Of a stretch of 64,000 nucleotides of DNA, positions 8,773-16,039 are shown in pieces. The first letter of the stretch is position 1. Each line of letters begins with the position of its first letter. Origin of the DNA: Agrilutibacter niabensis. GTDB lineage: Bacteria > Pseudomonadota > Gammaproteobacteria > Xanthomonadales > Xanthomonadaceae. The stretch lies in contig NZ_JBHSNJ010000012.1 of the NCBI RefSeq assembly GCF_042657165.1, positions 620,001-684,000 of the forward strand, in the 5' to 3' direction. A program made the translations under genes and the position numbers. The notes beneath the pieces were generated by a model. It did no database searches and was not told the DNA's origin. It saw only the letters and a list, made by a program, of their open reading frames with translations.

Positions 8773-10011
8773 ATGTCCAAGAGGCGCGTAGTTGTCACCG
8801 GCCTGGGTACCGTTTCTCCGCTGGGTAACGACCTGGCGACGACCTGGGACGGTATCGTCAACGGCCGTTCCGGTATCGGCCCGATCACCCACTTCGATCC
8901 CGCTCCGTTCACCACCCGAATCGCCGGCCTGGTGAAGGACTTCGACGTCACAAAGTGGGTGCACCCGAAGGACGCCAAGAAGATGGATGAGTTCATCCAT
9001 TACGGCGTCGCGGCTTCGCTGATGGCGCTGGACGACGCGGGCTTCAAGATCGACGATTCGAACGCCGAGCGCACCGGCGCGCTGATCGGCTCTGGTATCG
9101 GTGGCCTGCTCGGCATCGAAGAGCAGACGATCAAGTACCACGAGGGCGGCGTGCGCAAGATTTCGCCGTTCTACGTGCCCAGCACCATCATCAACATGCT
9201 CCCAGGCCAGGTGTCGCTGCTCACCGGTGCCAAGGGGCCTAATTTCTCCGCCGTTTCGGCCTGCGCCACGTCGAACCACTCGATCGGCATGGCGATGCGG
9301 ATGATCCAGTACGGTGACGCCGACGTCATGATCGCCGGCGGTGCCGAGCGCGGTTCGTCGCCGACGTCGGTCGGTGGCTTCTGTTCCATGAAGGCGATGT
9401 CCACCCGCAACGATGACCCGACCCGCGCCTCGCGTCCCTGGGACAAGGACCGCGATGGTTTCGTGCTCGGCGACGGCGCCGGCATCCTGATCCTCGAGGA
9501 ATACGAATACGCCAAGGCCCGCGGCGCGCGCATCTATTGCGAGCTTGCTGGCTTCGGTGCGTCCTCCGACGCTTTCCACATGACCGCGCCCAGCGAGAAC
9601 GGCGAAGGTCCGGCGCGCTGCATGGTCGCGGCGATGAAGGACGCCGGCGTGAATCCGGAACAGATCGGCTACCTCAACGCGCACGGCACCTCGACGCCGT
9701 TGGGCGACCTCGCCGAGACGCTGTCGATCAAGCGCGCGTTGGGTGACTACGCCTACAAGACGATGGTCTCGTCGACCAAGTCGATGACCGGGCACCTCCT
9801 GGGCGCCGCCGGCGGCGTCGAAGCCATCTTCACCGTGCTGGCGCTGCACCACGGCGTCATCCCGCCGACGATCAACCTGGACAACCCCGGCGAGGGCTGC
9901 GACCTCGACTACGTGCCTCATACCGCACGCCAGGCCCAGGTCGATGTCGCGGTGTCGAATGGTTTCGGCTTCGGCGGTACCAACGGCTCGCTGGTGTTCA
10001 AGCGCCTCTGA
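8773..10011 (+). CDS. fabF: Beta-ketoacyl-ACP synthase II
   Basis: A 412-residue elongating condensing enzyme. The Cys-His-His triad is visible: Cys164 in SVSACATSNHS, His304 in NAHGTSTPLGD and His341 in SMTGHLLGAAGG. The C-terminal NGFGFGGTNGSLVFKR is diagnostic. The start at 8773 (MSKRRVVVTGLG) is chosen because the 25 upstream in-frame codons overlap the leader region and do not resemble FabF. It closes the fab cluster and is followed by a strong terminator. Confidence 0.97.
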   Translation: MSKRRVVVTGLGTVSPLGNDLATTWDGIVNGRSGIGPITHFDPAPFTTRIAGLVKDFDVTKWVHPKDAKKMDEFIHYGVAASLMALDDAGFKIDDSNAERTGALIGSGIGGLLGIEEQTIKYHEGGVRKISPFYVPSTIINMLPGQVSLLTGAKGPNFSAVSACATSNHSIGMAMRMIQYGDADVMIAGGAERGSSPTSVGGFCSMKAMSTRNDDPTRASRPWDKDRDGFVLGDGAGILILEEYEYAKARGARIYCELAGFGASSDAFHMTAPSENGEGPARCMVAAMKDAGVNPEQIGYLNAHGTSTPLGDLAETLSIKRALGDYAYKTMVSSTKSMTGHLLGAAGGVEAIFTVLALHHGVIPPTINLDNPGEGCDLDYVPHTARQAQVDVAVSNGFGFGGTNGSLVFKRL

Positions 10012-10036
10012 GGTGTTCACCGGTTGCTGCAAGCTC

Positions 10037-10067
10037 ATGATCCCCGCTTCGGCGGGGATCATTTTTT
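10037..10067 (+). terminator. Rho-independent terminator after fabF
   Basis: ATGATCCCCGC (10037-10047), loop TTCG, GCGGGGATCAT (10052-10062), then a run of Ts. This 11-bp perfect stem with a stable UUCG-type loop ends the fatty acid block. Confidence 0.93.
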
Positions 10068-10091
10068 CCGGACCTTCCGATCCAAACGCGG

Positions 10092-10097
10092 TCTAAT
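10092..10097 (+). promoter_or_regulatory. Candidate -10 box immediately upstream of pabB
   Basis: TCTAAT ends 6 bases before the pabB ATG. With transcription starting about 7 bases after the hexamer, the message would begin at the start codon. No Shine-Dalgarno sequence is present. No clear -35 was found, so this is moderate evidence. Confidence 0.5.
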
Positions 10098-10103
10098 ACG
10101 TCC

Positions 10104-11459
10104 ATGTTGTTGACCCGATCCCTGTCGTCCCCGATCGACCTGCTGGCGCTGCATCGCCTTGCGCCATTGCGGTATCCGCTGTTGCTCGAGTCCAGCGCCC
10201 GCGGCACGGCACAGGGGCGTTGGGACCTGCTGCTCGCCACGAACGGAGAGATGTTGCGGCTGGACCGCGACGGGATCACCCGCGACCACCAGGGCCGTGA
10301 GGCCGCGGGCGACTTTTTCAGCGCGCTCGATGCGGCGTGGCAGTCGCAACGCGTTCCGCGCGACGAGCCCCGCTGGCCGTTCCGTGGCGGCTGGGCCTTG
10401 CTGCTTGGCTACGAGGTGGCAGGGCAGGTGGAGCCCGTGCTGCGGCTGCCGCAGGCACCCGGAGGCATGCCAGTTGCGCTGGCGTTGCGTTGCCCTGCCG
10501 CGGTATTGCGCGATCACGTGACGGGCGAATCCATCATCGTGGTGGAGCACTCCGACCCCGCGATGCTCGATTCCATAGCCGCCGATGTCGAGGCCGCCGG
10601 CGCGCTGGCATCGCTATCCGCATGGCAGCCCCCGGCTACGATCCAGGAGGACGAGCCACAGCGCTATGTCGATGGCGTGCGGCGCGTGCTTTCCTACCTC
10701 GCTGCCGGCGACGTTTTCCAGGTCAACCTGTCACGCAGTTGGCGCGCGCACTTCGACCAGCCGCTGGAACCGGCAGCGCTGTTCCAGCGACTGCGCGAGA
10801 ACAATCCTGCACCGTTCGCCGGCGTGTTCGCGCAGCAGGATTGGGCGGTGGTGAGCTCTTCGCCGGAGCGCCTGGTGTCGGTGCGCGGGGACCTGGTCGA
10901 AACGCGGCCGATCGCGGGAACGCGCGCCCGCTTTGCCGGCGACGACGACGCCGAACGCATCCGCGAGCTGGTCGGTCACCCGAAGGAACGCGCCGAACAC
11001 GTGATGCTGATCGACCTCGAGCGCAACGACCTGGGGCGCGTGTGCACGCCAGGCAGCGTTGAAGTGGACGAGCTGATGACCGTGGAGAGCTATGCCCACG
11101 TCCACCACATCGTCAGCAACGTGCGTGGCCGCCTGCGCAGGGAGGCCACGCCGGGCGAAGTGATCCGCGCCGTGTTTCCGGGCGGCACCATCACCGGTTG
11201 TCCGAAGGTGCGTTGCATGCAGATCATCGCGGAGCTGGAAGATGAAGGCCGCGGTGCCTACACCGGTGCCATGGGGTGGTTGAACCGCGACGGCGACATG
11301 GACCTCAACATCCTCATCCGCAGTGCCGAAGTCGAGGGCGCCGTGCTGTGTTTCCGCACCGGCGCCGGGATCGTGGCGGACTCCGAACCGCAGCGCGAAC
11401 TGGAAGAGACCCGCGCCAAGGCCCGCGGCCTGCTGCGCGCCCTGGGAGTCCAGGGGTGA
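10104..11459 (+). CDS. pabB: Aminodeoxychorismate synthase component I
   Basis: A 451-residue chorismate-binding enzyme of folate synthesis that makes 4-amino-4-deoxychorismate with ammonia from PabA. The C-terminal domain shows RPIAGTRAR (Ala271), HVMLIDLERNDLGRV, and GTITGCPKVRCMQII through GAYTGAMGW. The PIAGT motif has Ala where E. coli PabB has the reactive Lys of PIKGT, so anthranilate synthase TrpE is the alternative. The GTGA overlap with pabC makes PabB much more likely. pabA is not in the window. Confidence 0.88.
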   Translation: MLLTRSLSSPIDLLALHRLAPLRYPLLLESSARGTAQGRWDLLLATNGEMLRLDRDGITRDHQGREAAGDFFSALDAAWQSQRVPRDEPRWPFRGGWALLLGYEVAGQVEPVLRLPQAPGGMPVALALRCPAAVLRDHVTGESIIVVEHSDPAMLDSIAADVEAAGALASLSAWQPPATIQEDEPQRYVDGVRRVLSYLAAGDVFQVNLSRSWRAHFDQPLEPAALFQRLRENNPAPFAGVFAQQDWAVVSSSPERLVSVRGDLVETRPIAGTRARFAGDDDAERIRELVGHPKERAEHVMLIDLERNDLGRVCTPGSVEVDELMTVESYAHVHHIVSNVRGRLRREATPGEVIRAVFPGGTITGCPKVRCMQIIAELEDEGRGAYTGAMGWLNRDGDMDLNILIRSAEVEGAVLCFRTGAGIVADSEPQRELEETRAKARGLLRALGVQG

Positions 11460-12307
11460 ACGCACGGATCTTCGTCGGCGATACGCGCTTCGATGCCATT
11501 GCGGCCGGCGATCGCGGCGTTGCGTACGGCGATGGCCTCTTCGAGACGATGCGCGCCTGTCGCGGGAACGTGCCCTGGTGGGACGCGCACTGGTCCAGGC
11601 TCCAACGCGGGGCACAGCAGTTGCGGATGACGTTGCCCGAAGCCGCGCAGGTACGGGAAGAGGCCGCGCAGCTGCTTTCCGGCGCCGATGCCGTGCTCAA
11701 ACTCATCGTCACCCGTGGCGCCGGCGGCCGCGGCTACGCGCCTGACACCGACGCCACGCCTACCTGGATCCTGTCGCAACACTCTTTGCCTGCTGAATCC
11801 CCGGGCGACGGCATTGCCGCACGCTGGTGCGAAACCCGTCTGGCCCTGCAACCTGCACTGGCCGGGATCAAGCATTGCAATCGCCTGGAGCAGGTGCTGG
11901 CGCGCGCGGAATGGGACGACACGGCCATGCGCGACCGTGATGCCCTCGAGGGCTTGATGCGCAGCACCGAAGGCGACGTCGTCGGGGCCACGGCCGCCAA
12001 CCTGTTCGTACTGCGCGATGGCCGCTGGCTGACGCCGCGGATCGATCGCTGTGGCGTCGCAGGTGTCTGCCGGGCGTGGGTGCTGGGCGAGCTTGGCGCG
12101 AGCGAAGTACGCCTTGGTGTGACCGAAGTCGAAACGGCCGAAGCCGTTTTCCTGTGCAATGCCGTGCGGGGTATCCTGCCCGTGGCCAGGCTGGGTGGTT
12201 GCACGTGGCCCCTGCATCCGCAGGTGTCCGCGCTCCGGGAGCGGCTCGCAGCAGCGCATCCCGGCTTTGTAATCAACCTTGCTGCAAACAACCCGGAGAC
12301 GACGTGA
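11456..12307 (+). CDS. pabC: Aminodeoxychorismate lyase
   Basis: A 283-residue fold-type IV PLP enzyme that releases p-aminobenzoate and pyruvate. Visible are the N-terminal RGVAYGDGLFETMR and the PLP lysine in LAGIKHCNRLEQVLAR. VGATAANLFVLRDG binds the cofactor phosphate. The start is GTG at 11456, overlapping the pabB stop as GTGA. It in turn overlaps mltG, the same pabC-mltG-tmk-holB order seen in E. coli. Confidence 0.95.
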   Translation: MNARIFVGDTRFDAIAAGDRGVAYGDGLFETMRACRGNVPWWDAHWSRLQRGAQQLRMTLPEAAQVREEAAQLLSGADAVLKLIVTRGAGGRGYAPDTDATPTWILSQHSLPAESPGDGIAARWCETRLALQPALAGIKHCNRLEQVLARAEWDDTAMRDRDALEGLMRSTEGDVVGATAANLFVLRDGRWLTPRIDRCGVAGVCRAWVLGELGASEVRLGVTEVETAEAVFLCNAVRGILPVARLGGCTWPLHPQVSALRERLAAAHPGFVINLAANNPETT

Positions 12308-13374
12308 GTCGCATGCCCAAGCGCCGCTTCGGCGGTTTTTTTCTTCTGCTTCTGTTGATCGTGGCCGGCGCGGGTTACTGGGCCTGGGAGCGCTACTCGA
12401 GCTTCGCCTATCGCCCCTTGCCAGGCATCGAAGCCGGCGCTTCGGTCGTCGTCGAATCCGGCGATTCCCTGCCTATGGTGTTGCGAAAGCTGCGCGACGC
12501 CGGCATCGAAACCGGCGAGCCGATCCAATGGCGCGTGCTTGCGCGCCAGTTGGGGGTTGCAGGAAGGATGCAGGTCGGCGAGTACCCGCTCGATTCCACG
12601 ACCACGCCGCGCGAGCTGCTGATCGCCATGCGCGACGGCAAGGTCATCCAGCGCCGATTCACCATCATCGAAGGCTGGAACATCCGCGAACTGCGCGCGG
12701 CACTGTCCCGGGCGAAGCCGCTGAAGCAGGAAACCGCGCAGCTCGATGACGCCGCACTCATGAAGGCGCTGGGGCACGCAGGCCAGCACCCGGAAGGGCG
12801 CTTCCTGCCTGAGACCTATCTCTACACGGCCGGTGACAGCGACTTGGAGGTGCTGCGCCGCGCGCACGATGCAATGGACAAGGCCTTGGCCTCCGCTTGG
12901 GAGCACAGGCAGAAGGACACGGTGCTGAAGACGCCGGGGGAAATGCTCACGCTGGCGTCGATCGTCGAGAAGGAAACCGGAATCGCATCCGAGCGCCCGC
13001 AGATCGCCGGGCTGTTCGTGCGCCGCCTTCAGCTTGGAATGAGGCTCGAAACCGATCCCACCGTGATCTACGGCATGGGTTCGACCTACGCCGGCAACAT
13101 CCGCAAGAGCGACCTGCAGGCCGACACGCCGTACAACACCTACAAGCGGATCGGCTTGCCGCCGACGCCGATCGCGATGCCCGGCGTGGCCGCGCTCGAG
13201 GCCGTGGCCAATCCCGCGCCCGGCGAAGCACTCTTCTTTGTCGCGATCGGCGACGGCAGCGGCCGCCACCTGTTCGCCAGGACCTACGCCGAGCACCAGG
13301 CCAACGTCAGCCGCTATCTCAAGAACTATCGCGCGCAACAGGGTGCTTCCGCACCCGCGGCGGAGAAGCAATGA
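12304..13374 (+). CDS. mltG: Endolytic transglycosylase MltG (YceG)
   Basis: A 356-residue inner-membrane lytic transglycosylase that cuts nascent glycan strands. One N-terminal membrane helix (FFLLLLLIVAGAGYWAW) precedes a LysM-like region. The catalytic domain has the conserved VEKET motif at residues 221-225, which holds the catalytic Glu, followed by ETDPTVIYG and the PYNTYKRIGLPPTPI signature. The GTG at 12304 has CGGAG 7 bases upstream and overlaps the pabC stop. The ATG at 12313 is the alternative and lies too far from the ribosome site. Confidence 0.95.
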   Translation: MSRMPKRRFGGFFLLLLLIVAGAGYWAWERYSSFAYRPLPGIEAGASVVVESGDSLPMVLRKLRDAGIETGEPIQWRVLARQLGVAGRMQVGEYPLDSTTTPRELLIAMRDGKVIQRRFTIIEGWNIRELRAALSRAKPLKQETAQLDDAALMKALGHAGQHPEGRFLPETYLYTAGDSDLEVLRRAHDAMDKALASAWEHRQKDTVLKTPGEMLTLASIVEKETGIASERPQIAGLFVRRLQLGMRLETDPTVIYGMGSTYAGNIRKSDLQADTPYNTYKRIGLPPTPIAMPGVAALEAVANPAPGEALFFVAIGDGSGRHLFARTYAEHQANVSRYLKNYRAQQGASAPAAEKQ

Positions 13375-14015
13375 CCCTGCAGACGCACGCCCGTTTCGTC
13401 ACCCTCGAGGGCGGCGAGGGCGCCGGCAAATCGACCGTGCTGTCGGCATTGCGCGAGTTCCTGCTCGCGCGGCGATTCGAAGTGGTTTCCACGCGCGAGC
13501 CCGGCGGTACGCCGTTGGCCGAGCAGATCCGTGGCCTGCTGCTCGACACGCACCACGAACCGCCCGCGGCGGAGACCGAGTTGCTGTTGATGTTCGCCGC
13601 GCGGGCGCAACACGTGCGCGAGGTGATCCTGCCCGCATTGAAACGCGGCGCCTGGGTGATCAGCGACCGGTTCACCGATTCCAGCTATGCCTATCAGGGC
13701 GCTGGCCGTGGACTCCAGGCAGGTTTCATCGCGGAGCTGGAACGCCGCGTGGTCGGCATCGCACCCGCGATGACCCTCCTGCTTGACATCGGTGTCGCCA
13801 ATGGCCGCGAACGCACGCGCGGTCGGAACCTGGCTGGCAACGGCCCGGATCGCATCGAGCGGGAGCACGACCACTTCTTCGAACGTGTGCGTGAAGGCTT
13901 TCTCGCCCGCGCCCAGGCCGAACCACAGCGCTTCCGAATCGTCGACGCGACCCAATCCGTCGATGAGGTCGCCGCGCAGGCCGTCGCGCACCTCCGTGCG
14001 TTGGCGGGCGCATGA
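13371..14015 (+). CDS. tmk: Thymidylate kinase
   Basis: A 214-residue dTMP kinase. It has the P-loop GGEGAGKST at residues 14-22, the DR(Y/F)-type motif in SDRFTDSSYAYQGAGR that contacts dTMP, and the lid region RTRGRN. It makes dTDP for DNA synthesis. The ATG at 13371 overlaps the mltG stop as ATGA and its own stop overlaps holB, so the four genes form one coupled operon. Confidence 0.97.
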   Translation: MTLQTHARFVTLEGGEGAGKSTVLSALREFLLARRFEVVSTREPGGTPLAEQIRGLLLDTHHEPPAAETELLLMFAARAQHVREVILPALKRGAWVISDRFTDSSYAYQGAGRGLQAGFIAELERRVVGIAPAMTLLLDIGVANGRERTRGRNLAGNGPDRIEREHDHFFERVREGFLARAQAEPQRFRIVDATQSVDEVAAQAVAHLRALAGA

Positions 14016-14995
14016 ACGCGCCGGCGGGCACCTTCGCGCCCTGGCAGCAGCGCATCTACGCGCAGGCGTGTGCGGCGCTGGATGCGGGCCGCCTGGGGCA
14101 CGCGTTGCTTTTTGCCGGGCCGGCGCAGCTGGGCAAGCGGGATGTCGCGGTGCGGATGGCGCAGCGGCTGCTCTGCGAGCAGCGCCACGAGGATGGAGAA
14201 CCCTGTGGCCAGTGCCGCGGCTGCCACCTGTTCGCCGCGGGAACGCATCCGGATTACCAGTTCATCTCCTTCATTCCGAACAAGGAAGGCACGCGTCTCC
14301 GCACCGAAATCATCATCGAGCAGGTCCGCGAACTGTCCCAGCGCCTCTCGCTCACGCCGCAATACGGTGGCGCGCAGGTCGTGATCATCGATCCGGCCGA
14401 GGCGATCAACCACGCTGCCAGCAATGCCCTGCTGAAAACCCTGGAGGAACCGGTTTCGGGACGCTACCTGTGGCTGGTGACCGCCCATCCGGCGCGCCTG
14501 TCGGCGACGATCCGCAGCCGCTGCCAGAAGCTCGAATTCCGCCTGCCGCCGCAGGACGAGTCCCTGTCCTGGCTTCGGTCGCGTGGCCATGCGGACGCCG
14601 CGGCCCGCGAGGCGCTGGACGCCGCCCGGGGCCATCCCGGCCTGGCGCACGAGTGGCTCCAGGGCACCGGCCTCGCCGTCCGGCGTGAAGTCGCCGGTGA
14701 CCTGGCGAAGCTGGCCCGGGGCGAAATCGCGGTCGCCGAGACCGCGCAGCGCTGGTCTGCGGACGAGGATCTCGAACTGCGCCTGCGCCATGCCGCGGAT
14801 CTCGCACTGGCCGAGGCAGGGCGCTTGACCGATCCGGTACGAGCGAGCAGTCTGGCCGCGTGGTTCGATCAGGCAAACCGGGTCCGTGACTTGTTACGGA
14901 CGACGGTCCGTGCCGATCTGGCCGTTGTCGAATTGTTGCTTGCCTGGCGCGGAGCTGGCGCAGCCGGCGGAAGCACGGGAGGAACCAGGGGATGA
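14012..14995 (+). CDS. holB: DNA polymerase III delta-prime subunit
   Basis: A 327-residue clamp-loader subunit. The region around HALLFAGPAQLGKRDVA is the degenerate P-loop expected for delta-prime, which does not hydrolyse ATP. Four cysteines in CEQRHEDGEPCGQCRGCH form the zinc module. VVIIDPAEAINHAASNALLKTLEEP is the conserved Walker-B and SRC-motif neighbourhood. The start overlaps tmk by four bases and the stop overlaps pilZ by four bases. Confidence 0.95.
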   Translation: MNAPAGTFAPWQQRIYAQACAALDAGRLGHALLFAGPAQLGKRDVAVRMAQRLLCEQRHEDGEPCGQCRGCHLFAAGTHPDYQFISFIPNKEGTRLRTEIIIEQVRELSQRLSLTPQYGGAQVVIIDPAEAINHAASNALLKTLEEPVSGRYLWLVTAHPARLSATIRSRCQKLEFRLPPQDESLSWLRSRGHADAAAREALDAARGHPGLAHEWLQGTGLAVRREVAGDLAKLARGEIAVAETAQRWSADEDLELRLRHAADLALAEAGRLTDPVRASSLAAWFDQANRVRDLLRTTVRADLAVVELLLAWRGAGAAGGSTGGTRG

Positions 14996-15357
14996 GTGGA
15001 ATGACGGGAGTGGGTGGCGCACGACAGGGCATCCTGTCGCACGCAATCAAGGACAAGGCCGCGCTCTACAGCGCCTACATGCCCTTCCTGAAGCACGGTG
15101 GCGTCTTCGTCACCACGACCAAACGGTACTTCCTCGGCGATGAGGTCTTCCTGCTGCTGACGCTGCCCGAGTCGAACGAGCGCCTGCCGGTCGCCGGCAA
15201 GGTGGTATGGGTGACGCCTCCCGGCGCACAGGGCAACCGTCCCGCCGGCATCGGTGTGCAGTTCGCCGAGACCGCCGAGGGCGAAACGGTAAAGGGCAAG
15301 ATCGAGGCATTGTTGGCCGGCACGCTTGCGGCTGAGCGGCCGACGCACACGATGTAA
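14992..15357 (+). CDS. pilZ: PilZ-domain type IV pilus assembly protein
   Basis: A 121-residue single PilZ domain. It begins ILSHAIKDKAALYSAYMPFLKHGGVFV, as in the PilZ of Pseudomonas and Xanthomonas. The RxxxR and (D/N)xSxxG cyclic-di-GMP contacts of other PilZ domains are not seen. This fits the class that does not bind the nucleotide itself and instead works with PilB and an EAL-domain partner. It overlaps the holB stop by four bases; holB-pilZ is the conserved order in pseudomonads and xanthomonads. Confidence 0.95.
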   Translation: MSGMTGVGGARQGILSHAIKDKAALYSAYMPFLKHGGVFVTTTKRYFLGDEVFLLLTLPESNERLPVAGKVVWVTPPGAQGNRPAGIGVQFAETAEGETVKGKIEALLAGTLAAERPTHTM

Positions 15358-15411
15358 GGCCCGCGCGACGCGCGCCCATGCCTCCACTTCGCACGAGGGG
15401 CGCCATGCCTG

Positions 15412-16016
15412 ATGCTTGTCTTGGCCATGCCCGGTGCGGAAGCGGGGTCGATGCAGGCGATTAGCGTGGATCCGGCCATTCCCGACGGCGAGCCTATGGA
15501 AGTCTGGATGCAGCCCGCCTCCGTGCCGGAGCGCATCAGGATCGATGTGGACCTGGGCGACGATATGGGCGGACGGGTGTTGCGCGTGCGTCCCGCGCGA
15601 AGTGGTGAGGTCGACTACCGCGTCCAGGTGCAGTTTGAAACAAGCGCGGCCATCGGCGGCGAGGGCCCGCACATCGATCTGCTCGACTGGAAGCACTGCC
15701 GTTCAGATTGGCGGCCGGCGAAGCCGGAAGCTGGCAGTGGTTTCCGCCTGCCGATGCCGTTGGACGGCGCTCATTCCTGCTTCCCGAAGGCAACGCGTGC
15801 CGAACTGCGGGCGGCCCTGAAACAGGCCCTGGACAAGTTCGAACTGGATGCGGCGAGTCAGCACCGTGGCTCGATGCCGTCGTCAAGGTGCCGCGCGTGG
15901 GGGAATACCCGTCGTATGTCGCGATCAGCACGGTTCGTGTGCGCATCGAGCACTACGATGGCCGCCAATGGCAGGTGCTGACGACAATTGAATTCGCCGT
16001 GCCCCTGGGGTGCTGA
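15412..16016 (+). pseudogene. Exported hypothetical protein gene broken by a frameshift
   Basis: Two frames together encode one coherent protein. Frame 1 from ATG 15412 reads ISVDPAIPDGEPMEVW through ALKQALDKFELDAASQH. It then degenerates into a serine- and arginine-rich tail ending at 15981. Near 15862-15865 the sense passes to frame 3, which reads PWLDAVVKVPRVGEYP, then YVAISTVRVRIEHYDGRQW, and ends at 16016. One missing C in CACCG would restore a protein of about 201 residues. Frame 3 upstream from ATG 15378 reads MPPLRTRGAMP; a second one-base loss near 15410 would join it to LVLAMPGAEAG and give a signal peptide. I do not recognise the family. It may be a real pseudogene or an assembly error. 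Confidence 0.6.
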
Positions 16017-16028
16017 CACCCCAGGGGC
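16001..16028. terminator. 12-bp perfect hairpin between convergent genes, stop codon in loop
   Basis: GCCCCTGGGGTG (16001-16012), loop CTGA, CACCCCAGGGGC (16017-16028). The loop contains the TGA that ends the plus-strand gene. It sits 12 bases from the end of the minus-strand fadB-like gene, so it can terminate both. No U-tract follows on either strand. Confidence 0.7.
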
Positions 16029-16039
16029 CGTCGACTCGA

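Noticed and set aside
8302..10062. A 586-codon minus-strand open frame across acpP and fabF
   Set aside because: It crosses two terminators and two certain genes.
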